Origin: Agrostemma githago
Lineage: Eukaryota; Streptophyta; Magnoliopsida; Caryophyllales; Caryophyllaceae
Reading direction: 5' to 3'
NCBI GenBank assembly: GCA_958450325.1
Contig: OY288250.1
Coordinates: 41,080,683 to 41,144,682 of the forward strand
Length of the DNA stretch: 64,000 nt
The notes below the pieces were generated by a model that was not told where the DNA came from, did not search any database, and saw only the letters and a list, made by a program, of their open reading frames with translations. Below are positions 1-9,958 of the stretch, piece after piece (the first letter of the stretch is position 1; each line of letters starts with the position of its first letter). The position numbers were made by a program, and so were the translations under genes.

Positions 1-61
1 ATATGAGAAAGAATATTGAAAGCTGATTTTATTGAATTTTGAAAAAAGATGACAGAATACA

Positions 62-140
62 ACTGACTCTGACTCTGACTTTGACTTCGACTTCGAAGGG
101 AATAGTACATCCTAGACTCGGACTCAGACTCAAATCAGAT
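62..140. repeat. Degenerate GACTCG/GACTCT hexamer repeat after the gag of element A
   Basis: Tandem GACTCT, GACTTC and GACTCG hexamers. In element I the same repeat lies inside pol (about 60895-60945), where it encodes an alternating Ser-Glu run. In A and C it follows the end of gag directly. This suggests these short elements arose by an internal deletion joining gag to this repeat. A similar GAGTCC tract follows the gag of element C near 12735-12760. Confidence 0.6.
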
Positions 141-164
141 CCGGACTCTCGGATAATGTTGTCA

Positions 165-983
165 TTAGTCGTCGGCTTCTAAGGACTCGAGTTGATGTCC
201 AGTATAGCCTTTAGTAGAAACTTCACCCAGATCTTCATTGTGTCGAAGATCGTCTTCAATCCTAATGCCCATTTCGGTAAGTACGGCAAAGTTTGAAATG
301 CCGGCATACCTAAGATGGACGCGGTAAGAAGGTAGGAGGTTGTTGATGAATGCCTCCACTAGTGTCTTCTCGTTGGGCTTGTTTACCAACTTTACACTCT
401 CGGCCCTCCATCTTTGAAGATATTTAGTGAACCCTTCTTTGGGCTCTTGGGCCATTATTTCCAGAGTACGCATTGTAGTCTGGATCTCGATATTATCGGC
501 GTAGTTCCGAGCGAACTCTGTTGCAACGTCATCCTAAGTCGGGTATTTCTTGGAATCGAGCCTGTAGTACCAGGCTTTGGGGTGTTTCTCCAGGGAAGAA
601 GGGAACAAGTGCTTGAACATAGTTGACTTCACCCCCTTCACCGCCATGAAGTCTTTAAAAGCCCGGATGTGGTGGACCGGGTCTTCGGTACCCTCAAACA
701 TAGGAAGTCCCGTTAAGTTGAGGTTAGCAGGAAGCTCGTTATCCAGAGGTGAATAAATACGAGCATTCTCGGTGTGGATCGAGTTGTTCGTTGATAGGTG
801 AACTTGTTCCTCGAGCCTACGAACGATACTGACCAATTCGGCCATGGGCCCATTGGGCTCAGCTCCTTCGACTGGGGCCGCTTTTTCCACGACACTTAGG
901 CGGGTGACTATCGTTCCTTGGTTAGCCTGGATGGCAGCCAGTTGGGTCTCAATCTTGGCCAGAGCATTTTTCAACTCGTCCAT
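165..983 (-). pseudogene. Element A gag, short form with one nonsense codon
   Basis: A 273-codon reading frame, minus strand, starting at the ATG at 981-983. The N-terminal half is a predicted helical segment (about residues 1-60). It is followed by the Tat gag core, with the motif LPMFEGTEDPVHHIRAF near residue 95 and KAWYYRLDSKKYPT just before a TAG at 534-536. The frame continues after the TAG with FTKYLQRWRAESVKLV and ends at TAA 165-167. It is closely similar to the gags of C and I, but stops before the zinc-knuckle region that I carries. The TAG sits where I encodes Trp, so one transition explains it. A short gag could be packaged in trans by a complete relative; that is inference. Confidence 0.8.
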
Positions 984-2375
984 TTTGCGTTGATGTCTGG
1001 TTTCGGGTGGCCTGTCTGTAAGAACACCACGTAATCAGAAAGGTTGCTTCGGAACTCGAACTCACCAAGGCATAGGAAATAGCGCAAGAGGAGGGACGGC
1101 CCCAGTTTGACTCAGGTTAGACTCCCCTAAGACAAATGTGTGGGACACGATTCTCGGAGTGACTGTGATTAATCACTCCGTCGGAGAATAGCCCCCAAGT
1201 GAGACTTAAGGACTTAGATGGTGTGACACCTAAGTGACTCGAAAGTGGAGTACGTGAGACACGTGTAAGACATGACCCTTAGAGCAACCGTGATTGATCA
1301 CTCTGCTAAGGGGTAGCCCCCAAGTGGGATCGATAATTTTGTTAAGACTCGATTGTTTGACGAGCGACCCTTAGACGTAAGGACCCCGAACCTTTTGTTA
1401 TAGGGCTATGCCTTGTAAAAGGTTGACTCGGAAAAGACGCCTAGACGGGTGACTTGTGAAAGGTGAGCCTTCCTTAGGATTCGGCGGGTGGGCCTAGTCC
1501 TGTTCGAAGGAAGGTTCACGTGAGACATCCCCAGACTTTAGACTCGATCGTGTTGACGGGCCCTCCTTTGTAGGGGTTTGTCCTACGTAGGTGGGCCTTG
1601 CCTTAGTCTAATAAGGCGGACTAGGAAGGGGAAGAAACTCGTGATGTAAGATCGACAGAGTTTCGACGCTACGGACCTTGACAACTTAAAACACGACCCG
1701 ACACTGCTAAATACGGGAAGTCCTAGAAGAGGAAGGTTTTGAAAATTGATGTTTTGTTTTTGAAAAATGGACCGAGTAAACTCGGTTTGAGGACCCAATT
1801 TCCGAAAAAAACGAAAAGTTATTGGGCCACTAGTTTTGAAAGTTCGAAAGTATTTTCGAGTTTTGCATTGGGCAGCATACCGTCTAGAAAATAGGCTATT
1901 TTGAGTAAAATCATAAGTCCTAAATTCGGTATGTGTCCCGGGTTTTGAAATCGAATAGTTTGAAAAGGATGCAATTTTGAAAAATTGACGGTTTTTTGAA
2001 AACGACTCGGAAACCAAGTAGCACGTAGTCACACAAGCATTATAACGACGCCATGTATGCTCTAAACTAAGTCTCGGTCGGTCTATAAGGGTCTATACCA
2101 GTGTACATAGTCTAGACGTTGGTCGGGACGGACTTCCTAAGTCGAGTTGATCTTAGAACATGCCGCGAAACCCACTCGAATCGACTATGGACACCTTTTG
2201 ACATATCTGTATTGGAGTACATCAAAGGTATAGTGGGACGTCGGTCGCGAGTACCGGCCCGGGAAAATATGGGTTATGCATGAACCGTAGAACTAAAACG
2301 CGTATTGTACTTGTCAAACGATTTCTATTCGAGTCTCACCCTGAGGATGCCGATGGTAAGTCTCGCATCAGTTAA
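984..2375 (-). other. Element A leader between primer site and gag
   Basis: About 1.4 kb without a convincing gene. Near gag, the sense strand reads GTTCTTACAG at about 1025-1016, a good 3' splice site that is also present in element I near 63743. Two hairpins stand out. At 1150-1189, CGGAGTGA pairs with TCACTCCG. At 1276-1312, CCCTTAG pairs with CTAAGGG. Each is followed (plus-strand view) by GTAGCCCCC or TAGCCCCC. The open frame at 1583-2032 has no family resemblance and is taken as chance. Confidence 0.6.
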
Positions 2376-2393
2376 TCCCCAGCGGAGTCGCCA
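2376..2393 (-). promoter_or_regulatory. Primer binding site of element A (tRNA-Arg type)
   Basis: In element sense the sequence is TGGCGACTCCGCTGGGGA, three bases after the LTR end. It is complementary to a tRNA 3' end reading ...CCCCAGCGGAGTCGCCA, which I recognise as a plant tRNA-Arg. tRNA-Arg priming is characteristic of Tat/Ogre-type elements. Confidence 0.8.
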
Positions 2394-2396
2394 AAT

Positions 2397-4041
2397 TGTG
2401 GACATGACATAGGTCCACCCCGACGCGGCCACGCGCGGGTTTGGGTAGGCGAATGAATCTCCATATGAGAATGGATCGAATTGAAATGTAGGTCTATGTG
2501 GAGTCGCCACCGAATTTTGTGGTTATTCGGAACCATTCGAGCCCACTATATGTCGTAGTGGGCCGTATACAAAATACGGCCCATTTTCGATGTCAAAGTT
2601 TATTGGGCTCGTCCCTTTGCATTTGATACCGATACCGACATTATCGGATATCGTGTATTGAATGACTCTCGTGCGCCAACGGTTTCGGGCATCCGGAAAC
2701 CGAGGTTCTGAGTAAGGGGTGAGGGTACGTGTTGGGAAGCCCACAAAGGACACCCAACCCCGCCCGTACATTAGCGGCCTCTACTAAGAACTCGAATGAC
2801 TTTCTAATACGCGTACTAGTAAAACGGGAAAATGATATGCAAAGATTTATTTTCCCTAAACATGCGAATGTAATTGAAAGGGTTTCTAAGTCAATTTAAT
2901 GCAACTAAAATTAACGTCAAAGTTGTATTTTAGCATGCGGGTTCATTTAGTACAATAAACGAACAATAATTAAATTGACAAAAGAAACAGAAAACGCGTT
3001 AGTAACGATATAGCGATATAACGAATAATAACGGTTTGCAAATATTGAATTGAATTGAAAAGATGCAAATATGAGGATGCATGATTTGAAAAGATAGTAT
3101 ACATGTGATTAATTATGCACGTGTTGACCTAAGTCGAGAAATACTATCGGGTTTTGAAAATAGAACAATGTAAGACTCGTAATTTGAGTCGTTATGAGGT
3201 CACTCGATCGAGTGGTCGATGGACTCGATCGAGTGGACCCTAAAAAAATGATTCTATTTTGCGTCAAAGACCGTACTCGACCGAGTTAGTCAATAAGTCG
3301 GCCGACTTATTGACTAACTCGGTCGAGTACATGGCCACTCGACCGAGTCACTGTGAGACTCGATCGAGTGGTGGTCGTGATTAGCATACTGACTTGATTT
3401 TGAGGTGCCACTCGACCGAGTGGGCTAGGCACTCGGTCGAGTGCCCTCTGTACGAATTATAATTCGTTTGTAAAAAAACGTGTTTTATGTCGAAAGCCGT
3501 TTTAAGTAGGTCGTTGCTATAAAATTAAATTTCATCCGCGTTTAATAATATCATAATTCTAACGAATTGTTTTGATAATTATTTTAGCCTCAACGGAAAT
3601 TGCGTTTTGAATTGACTTTATGTGATTTAGGAGAATTGACTATTTGATTAAATAAATAAAATAAAAAACTTGATTCCCTCGACTTCTCCGACATCGAATA
3701 AATCCCTAGAGATCGTGATGTCGGATCCGTGTCAACGGGTTTCGACCCTTATTAAAATTGGTTTTAGAAAATTCGATGAATGCAATATTAAAGATGCTAA
3801 TGACGAGAAATAAAAATGAATTCTTGTTTAAGTTGACTCATCTCAATAATCAAATAATCGGGGTACCGGGATAAGCGACCGTCAACGCTGTGTGCAGTAC
3901 ACTTGTATGTTCGTGTTTTCTTATCCCGATATCCTTCTTACTCGACACAAATCAATGAGTATTTTAATATTTTGATGCAATAATGATAACAAGGTAAATA
4001 ATAACGATAACAAACATAATAATAATAATAACGATAATACC

Positions 4042-4096
<55 letters not shown>

Positions 4097-4973
4097 TACC
4101 GTAATACTAATAATAATAATAATAATAAACGAAAAACGGAGAAAAGAGAAGAGAAAGAAGAAGGAGGTTTGTCACCCTCAACCTACATGTTTCTGTCTCG
4201 GACTAAGGCTCGTAAGCTTGGCTACAACACAGGAGTCTTCGAGGTGTATGGAGGCTAAGTTGTGGTGGCTCGGGTTGAATTCCTAAAACTAAGTTTAGGG
4301 TTTGCTAAAGTCGGTTTTCCAAGGGTTTTTCTAGGGTTTGTAGTAGATGCGTCGGATTAGGGTTGTGTAGCTTGCTAGGGTTGTAGAAGATTAGGGTTTT
4401 TGTAAGAGGTGAAAAAGTTGTGTAAAGGGGTGTTGCATGGGGTGTACATATAGAAAAGATTAAGGCACCCGGTTTAGGGCACTCGACCGAGTAAGAGGCC
4501 AACTCGGTCGAGTGTCCCGTGAAGCCAGCCGTCGGGCTCAAAACAAGCCCACTCGATCAAGTGGGTGGGTCACTCGATCGAGTGGCCCAGTCGGGGTGCA
4601 CGGGTCCTTTGTTTTGGACCTCGACTTTGATTGCTTGATGGGTTTTGCATTTGACTTGGACTTTTGATGGTTGTATGGGTTGTTTTGTGTGTCTCGGAAA
4701 CGACTTTGACCGGGGTTGACCCAATCGTTAAAAGTCGGTTTTAATTCCGGTGTCGGTTTTGGCCCAAATTAGTCTTGTTTGACTCGGAATGATCCACTGG
4801 GCCTGGATTCAAGGATGATTTTGTGAAATTTGTACTCTGTAAGTGTGTTAGCCAACGATTAATGGATTTGAGCCCGTATCCGAGCGCATAGAAACACGTT
4901 AGCGTCCGATCATCATCGGGTGTTTTTTGGAAACTGCCATAGACACCTGGCAGTCAAAATGCGGGTGTCTACA
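2397..4973 (-). repeat. 5' LTR of element A
   Basis: A 2577 bp LTR with TGT...ACA termini. It carries eight palindromes of the ACTCGATCGAGT family at about 3200-3442 and four more at about 4478-4585. The latter lie upstream (element sense) of a degraded TATA-like TATATG. An imperfect AAT trinucleotide tract lies at about 4015-4130, where the other Tat LTRs carry the same microsatellite. The covarying stem-loop described in the findings is present in degraded form at 3689-3723 (outer arms CGACAT/ATGTCG). Confidence 0.85.
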
Positions 4974-5044
4974 GATTGACAGCCGCTCCGACAACCATAT
5001 CTGAAGAGCATACACAAGCTTCGTAAGCCATTGAGTGGTCCGCT

Positions 5045-5160
5045 ACAGCCGACTCGATCGGGTACAGCAGTTGACTCGATCGAGTAAGCTTGTCAAAAAC
5101 AGGCAGTAGCCCGATATGAGTGTCACTCGATCGAGTGACAGGTCCACTCGATCGAGTGAC
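5045..5160. repeat. Four ACTCGATCGAGT-type palindromes in the antisense-ORF intron of B
   Basis: One degenerate copy (ACTCGATCGGGT) and three perfect 12-mers lie just downstream of the 5' splice site of the antisense ORF. The homologous intron of element I (55739-55991) also holds copies of this palindrome, so the location is conserved between two independent elements. Confidence 0.85.
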
Positions 5161-5205
5161 TTGGGAAAATCAGGAAATTCGCGTGAAAAAAAAAAAGGTG
5201 CATAC

Positions 5206-5847
5206 TTGAAGAATACGGGTACTCCCCGTCAGCGGTCGAGTTGGGTCGAGCCGTCTAGCATCAAGACCCATAATGATCTCCCCAGTGGCTAGCCAAGCAG
5301 GGCTATGACCAGTCTCCATCTGGTCAACCACTCCAATCAGCCTGATTTGACCCCTGCATGAGTCAAGCTCCATCAGCCCCTCGAAGACATAGCAATGCAG
5401 CATGCAAAAGGCGAATGCCCTACGCCTATGAGCAGGGGTGGCCCTCACGTCCCGTGGGTTCATGAACTTATCGGCCAAATCAAATAGGGAAACGTTATCT
5501 CCCTGCACCATTCGGTTTGTCTCAGCATGAGACAAACCCAAAAACTCCCTTAATCTCCTCCTCGGATCCGGGTAAAACGGGGGAATGGCGGGCTGAACAG
5601 CAGGACCCCAGCCGCCTATGGCCGCAATCTCCTCGGGCAAAGGACACATTTCGCCCCCTGGGAATGCAAACACGTGATGGGTGGTGTCCCAAAACGACAG
5701 ACAGGCGTCCAGAAAATGCGAGTCAACTATCAGACGCTGAAAAGGGAATAAATTGACTATCCCCATCTGGGTCAGCCGGACCTTTTCTTCGTCCCGAAAA
5801 TACTGGGACCAAGCAAGCAGCATAGTAGTCAAGTGATCGATACCCAT
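5206..5847 (-). CDS. Antisense ORF of element B, exon 1 (plant mobile domain-like)
   Basis: Antisense to the retrotransposon, starting at ATG 5847. Exon 1 is 642 bp (214 codons) up to a 5' splice site CAA|GTATGC. The homologous exon in element I is also exactly 642 bp and ends CAG|GTATAT. The protein carries LDACLSFWDTTHHVFAFPGG and PLPEEIAAIGGWG at about residues 45-80. This resembles plant mobile domain or DUF7745-type proteins, which occur both as host nuclear silencing factors and inside retrotransposons. No stop breaks this exon. Exon 2 is not visible because element A interrupts the intron. A TATAAATA lies about 100 bp upstream of the ATG. Function is unknown; the family call is by motif and is moderately sure. 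Confidence 0.75.
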
Positions 5848-5943
5848 GACAGAAATTTCTAACTTTCTTAAAAGTCTAAAAGATTTTGAGAGAGGAAAGA
5901 AGAGTTTGAGTTGGGATGTAAAAAGTTGAAGCAGGGATTCTCA

Positions 5944-5951
5944 TATTTATA
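5944..5951 (-). promoter_or_regulatory. TATA box of the antisense ORF in element B
   Basis: TATAAATA on the minus strand, about 100 bp upstream of the antisense ORF start at 5847. The antisense ORF of element I has the same octamer at the same distance (54997-55004, ATG at 55097). That supports a dedicated antisense promoter. Confidence 0.65.
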
Positions 5952-6164
5952 ATGAGAAAACCTAACAGAAAACCTAACTACCCTGCCTCCTCAGCAAGCT
6001 GGGCCCTATGCGCGCGCAGGCCTGATTTCAAACTTAAACCCAGAATAGGATCAAGCTGTCCCGAGCTTTCCTAATTAAGAGTCTCCAAATTTTTCTGTGA
6101 TAAAATTTCTTCGCGATAAAAATTTTCCAAAATTTTGTCCTTCAAAAAAATTATTCAATCTTTT

Positions 6165-6480
6165 TCTCCCCAGCGAGAGTCAACATTTTACCTATGTGTT
6201 ACATACAAGTTGTTATGTGTCAGCATACAGGTACACCCCAGACTTCAGAAGCAAGTCCCCGCGAAACAATTTCCCCAACGGAGTCAGCTTTTCCCCGTTG
6301 CGCTACATCCAAAGTGCGATGTGTCGTCATACGGGTACACCTACTCTCCAAAAAAGGCAGGCTTTACTCCCCACGGAGCATCCTCACCAGCTCAAGTGCG
6401 ATTCAAGGCTTCAGAAGCAAGCCCGTACAACTCATATATTTCCCCAGCGGAACATCCAAGGCGGCATTTTCCCCAAAATG
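6165..6480 (+). repeat. 3' UTR tandem repeat of element B, unit about 105 bp
   Basis: Two clear units. Each contains a ...TACATNCAA...TGTGTC..CATACNGGTACACC core (near 6196-6237 and 6300-6341), separated by AAGTCCCCGCGAA and CAACGGAGTCA spacers, with a diverged third partner after 6390. The same unit is present three to four times in element C (15070-15480). Open frames across it (6097-6713) are products of the repeat and show no protein family. Confidence 0.7.
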
Positions 6481-6690
6481 ATACGGATGGGCCCACGCAT
6501 AGGCGCGCCCAGAACTTATGCTACAAGTCTGACTCCCCGCGAAGCTATCATCATCAGGACAGGTATGACCCTCTGCTTATGGCTGGCGAGCCCTTCACGC
6601 GAGTCCACTGGACTATAAACGACCCGACCGGAAGTCTACAAGGTCTTAACGGGCTTGGTAGCTACTCTGACTTTCGCCTTGTCCAAGCCT

Positions 6691-6708
6691 CAGTCAGAGT
6701 GGGGGCTC
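6691..6708 (+). promoter_or_regulatory. Polypurine tract of element B
   Basis: CAGTCAGAGTGGGGGCTC directly precedes the LTR start TGTAGACACC at 6709. The same tract precedes the 3' LTRs of C (15791-15804), D (21031-21045) and, on the minus strand, I (54432-54446). It is the expected plus-strand primer of reverse transcription. Confidence 0.8.
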
Positions 6709-7074
6709 TGTAGACACCCGCATTTTGACTGTCACGTGTCTATGGTAGTCTCCGAAAAACACCCGACGATGATCGGACGCAAACGTGACTTGGTATACTC
6801 GGATTTGGGCTCGGAAACAATAATATCCGACATGGACTTTTAGCGGAGTAAAAATCTCACAAAACAGACCTCAAATTCAGGCCTAGTGGGTCATTCCGAG
6901 TCAAATGAGACTAATTTGGGCCAAAACCGACACTAAAAATAATTCCCATCTTTTGGTGACCGGGTCAAAACCCGGTCAAAGACGAAACCGTCTCATAAAT
7001 CAGCTAAGCTCAGTTGGCGCACAAATCAAAGTTCAAAAAATAGTCAAAACAAACAAAATCAAATCTTTCCTTAT
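6709..7074 (+). repeat. 3' LTR of element B, left piece
   Basis: First 366 bp of B's LTR, starting TGTAGACACC and ending at the CTTAT (7070-7074) that became the target duplication of element C. The sequence matches the start of C's LTR with many substitutions, so B is older than C. Confidence 0.85.
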
Positions 7075-7460
7075 TGTAGACACCCGCATTTTGACTGCCA
7101 CGTGTCTATGGTAGTCTCCGAAAAACACCCGATGATGATTGGACGTCAACGTGACTTAGTATACTCGGATTTGGGCTCGGAATTCATAATATCCGACATG
7201 GACTTTTTAGCGGAGTAAAATCTCACAAAACAGACCTCAAATTCAGGCCCAGTGGGTCGTTCCGAGTCAAATGGGACTAATTTGGGCCAAAACCGACATC
7301 AAAAATAATTCCCGTCTTTTGGCGACCGGGTCAAAACCCGGTCAAAGACGAAACCGTCTCATAAAACCAGCTGAGATCACTTTGGCGCACAAATCAAATT
7401 CAAAAAAGCTACCAAAACAAACAAGTCAAACCTTCCCCAAATATCTCGATTTTGTTTGAT

Positions 7461-7596
7461 CCACTCGATCGAGTGGATTGCCCACTCGGTCGAGTGGAGC
7501 GCTTCGAGCTGGGCTTGGCCCATTTTCTAAAGCACTCGATCGAGTGCACTAGGGCCACTCGATCGAGTGACCCTACGTCGGGGCTCCCTATAAATA
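7461..7596 (+). promoter_or_regulatory. U3 promoter block of element C: four palindromes plus TATA box
   Basis: Palindromes CCACTCGATCGAGTGG (7461-7476), CCACTCGGTCGAGTGG (7482-7497), GCACTCGATCGAGTGC (7532-7547) and CACTCGATCGAGTG (7556-7569) form two pairs. Centre-to-centre distances within pairs are 21 and 23 bp, about two helical turns. TATAAATA follows at 7589-7596, 20 bp after the last one. The same order is seen in the 3' LTR (16198-16325), in B (18681-18823), D (21476-21716), L (37791-37933) and I (minus strand, 54002-53867). Confidence 0.8.
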
Positions 7597-7979
7597 CCCC
7601 ATGACCCCCATGCATTTCACAAGTCTTTGGCATGCATACTTAACCTACATTTCAACCCTATACACTTACACATCAAGCCTTAGTAACCCTAAGCAACACA
7701 CACAAAACCCGAGCCTCTCGTCCCTCGAAGAACCGACAAATCATCCATTACACATACACATACACATACAATCAAAACCCCGAGATCAAAACTCGTAAAA
7801 GACCCGAGAGCATCCTCTCCCTAACCATACACACCCTAACTCACCCTACATATCTCGACACTCCCGCGCTCACGCCGCTATTACGAGTCCGTTTCCGAGG
7901 CCATTAAGCATGTAGGTTGAGGGTGTCATCAAACCCCATTTCTTTTTCTCCTTTCCCTTTTTTCCGATTATATATGTAT

Positions 7980-7982
7980 TAC

Positions 7983-8059
<77 letters not shown>

Positions 8060-8060
8060 G
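7980..8060. repeat. ATT trinucleotide microsatellite in LTR C
   Basis: About 25 ATT units. The 3' LTR copy (about 16712-16780) is shorter by 9 bp, so the tract changed length since insertion. It lies shortly after the conserved segment CATGTAGGTTGAGGGTG. Confidence 0.9.
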
Positions 8061-8494
8061 TACTATTATTATTAGTCGATATTAACGACACTAATATTTT
8101 ATTTACTAACACTAACCTTTAATTTTGTGCATACTAACCTTTTATTTATTTTCGTTACTAACATTTTATTTATCGCACTCTAACATTTTATTTATGCATT
8201 CTAACACTAACTTTTATTTTTGTATACTAACACTTTAATTCCGTATTCTAACATCTAACATTATTATACCGTGTATATATACATACTAATATCAAAATCT
8301 CGGTTTCGAATACGTTTGACTATGACGATCGCCTAAAGTCCATCTAATTCCTTTACGGGTAACGACGGAGGTGGCGCCTTTTCGAGGAGCGCCGCCCCAA
8401 TGTACTCAAGGACATGATGTGATCGTGATCAGTCCTAGTTGAACGTATTTGATCCCATTTCGATGATTAGCACGGAACCCGTTGACACGAAAAC

Positions 8495-8532
8495 CGACAT
8501 CACATAATCCGAAAGGATTAGTTTCGATGTCG
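8495..8532 (+). ncRNA. Candidate conserved stem-loop in transcribed part of Tat LTR (C, 5' copy)
   Basis: Outer arms CGACAT (8495-8500) and ATGTCG (8527-8532) enclose an inner stem TAATCC/GGATTA (8505-8510, 8515-8520) closed by a GAAA loop. Homologous 38-nt structures occur in C's 3' LTR (17215-17252), B (19472-19509), L (38533-38570) and I (minus, 53278-53241), with compensatory changes detailed in the findings. It lies about 0.9 kb downstream of the TATA box, so it should be in the transcript. No known ribozyme or riboswitch core was recognised. Confidence 0.55.
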
Positions 8533-8746
8533 TGACGTAGAGGGATGCAATTTTGTCACTAATCAAACTTTTCAATCACATAATAGCATATTTCATAAAA
8601 TCCCGATAACGGTCTCATAATCGTATAATACACGTTTATGACATCGAGAACCGAGTTGAATTTAAATAATGTAATATTTTTATTTAACTCGGTCAATTAT
8701 CGAATTCAAACAAATAAAAATGAAACGAGCCATGCCTCGTACAGGG

Positions 8747-8856
8747 GGCACTCGATCGAGTGCCATGGGCCACTCGATCGAGTAGCACCCAAAAATCTGG
8801 ACAGTAGCTACTTTAAAGACACACTCGATCGAGTCAGACCATGACTCGATCGAGTG
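8747..8856. repeat. Second palindrome set in LTR C
   Basis: Four copies: an 18 bp perfect palindrome GGCACTCGATCGAGTGCC (8747-8764), then ACTCGATCGAGT cores near 8772, 8823 and 8844. This set lies downstream of the promoter and so would be transcribed. It is repeated in the 3' LTR at 17467-17576. Confidence 0.9.
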
Positions 8857-9940
8857 GGTCCTGTAGCCCAGAAATTCGAGAGCTTCAATGCAACATTTGA
8901 GCCTCGTCATTTTTTTACGACTTTTAGTCGACACGTGCATAATCAATCACGTAATTCTAATTTTCAAAACTCATGCATATCACGACACCTAAAACGATTT
9001 TGATCGACGGTCTCGCACTATTAATTTTATGTCGACGACTCTTTAGTCGTATCCGACACATAATTAATTTAGGCTCCATTTCTCGTGGTGATAAGTCGGG
9101 ACAAGGCATCGAGGTTCGAGATCGGGTTAGCACCACACCTAGGTCTCGAACCTCCGTCCTTTGATTAATATGCAATATAATGTGTATTTAATCGAAGTTC
9201 GTCCGTTTACACAACTTACGGTCTAGTTTATATTTATTATATACGGGTCCGTTTCTAGTTAACGTCTACCACTTCCTATTCGATTATTCTATTTTATTGC
9301 TCGTTGTATTGTGAATTCCGGGTTGTATTCCGCCCGTGTAATTTGTAATTTATTTACGAGTTTTCTATTTTCGATGTTTGCCATTTATTTATTTAAATGA
9401 ACATCACATGCTAAATCACTTTGACGTGAATCAAGATGCATTAAATGACGTAGCAAATCCATAATTCACATGCTTAGCCCGAAAACGCTGTTTGCATATC
9501 ATTTAGTCGTTTTACTAGCGCGCGTACACGAACACGAACGATGTCTTAGTCGAGGCCGCCATGTGCGGGCGGGGTTGGGTGTCCTTAGTGGGCTTCCCAA
9601 CACGTACCCTCACCCCTTACTCAGAACCTTTGGTTTCCGGATGTCCGAAACCCTTGGCGCACGAGAGTCATTCTTTACACGATTACCGGTATAGATGGTA
9701 TCGGTATCGCAATGCAAAGGGACGAGCCCCATAAACTCTGAAATCGGAGTGGGCTTACTTTGTGTATAGCCCATGACGACATAGAGTGGGCTCGTATGGT
9801 TCCGAATAACCACAAAATTCGGTGGCGACTCCATTTTGACTTAAATTTCGAACCCGAGAACAATCTTACCACGAGATTCATTCGCCTACCCAAACCCGCG
9901 CTTCGCCGCGTCGGGGTGGACCTAAGTCATGTCCACAATT

Positions 9941-9958
9941 TGGCGACTCCGCTGGGGA
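9941..9958 (+). promoter_or_regulatory. Primer binding site of element C (tRNA-Arg type)
   Basis: TGGCGACTCCGCTGGGGA, three bases after the LTR end at 9937, identical to the site in element A. It is complementary to a plant tRNA-Arg 3' end. Confidence 0.85.

Larger units (their letters stand above)
1..4973 (-). mobile_element. Element A: Tat-lineage Ty3/gypsy retrotransposon, 5' part only
   Basis: Minus-strand element cut by the window start. Reading right to left it has a 5' LTR (2397-4973), a tRNA-Arg-type primer binding site (2376-2393), a 1.4 kb leader and a short gag (983-165). The LTR begins TGTAGACACC and ends ATGTCCACA in element orientation, the same termini as elements B, C, D, I and L. 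It lies inside the intron of the antisense ORF of element B. The 5 bases outside the LTR are GATTG (4974-4978). The matching duplication is off the window, so the insertion cannot be closed. Its gag ends like that of element C, so A is probably the same non-autonomous family. Confidence 0.85.
7075..9937 (+). repeat. 5' LTR of element C
   Basis: 2863 bp, TGTAGACACC...GTCCACA. Main parts: a promoter block with four palindromes (7461-7569) and TATAAATA (7589-7596); an ATT microsatellite (about 7981-8060); a 38-nt stem-loop (8495-8532); a second set of four palindromes (8747-8856); and a conserved hairpin GGTTTCCGGA..TCCGAAACC (9632-9652) near the end. Open frames seen in both LTR copies (for example 8680-8946) contain the palindromes and the microsatellite, and show no sign of selection as proteins. 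Confidence 0.93.

Noticed and set aside
3200..3442. Regularly spaced palindromic repeats resembling a CRISPR array
   Set aside because: Plant LTR context, 12-18 bp units, unequal spacers that are themselves conserved, no cas genes.
6097..6713. Gene just before LTR B
   Set aside because: Three overlapping frames generated by the 3' UTR tandem repeat; the same happens in C at 14881-15809 with different ends.
7870..8112. Open frame coding a long poly-Asn protein (also at 16599-16832)
   Set aside because: It is the reverse strand of an ATT microsatellite in the LTR; length differs between the two LTRs of one element.
8480..8545. Hammerhead ribozyme (as in plant retrozymes)
   Set aside because: The stem-loop has a GAAA loop but no CUGANGA core or cleavage-site triplet in the right place.
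8680..9175. Small open frames repeated identically in several LTRs, looking like a protein family
   Set aside because: They repeat because the LTR is duplicated; they overlap on both strands, contain palindromes, and are broken in B, D and L.
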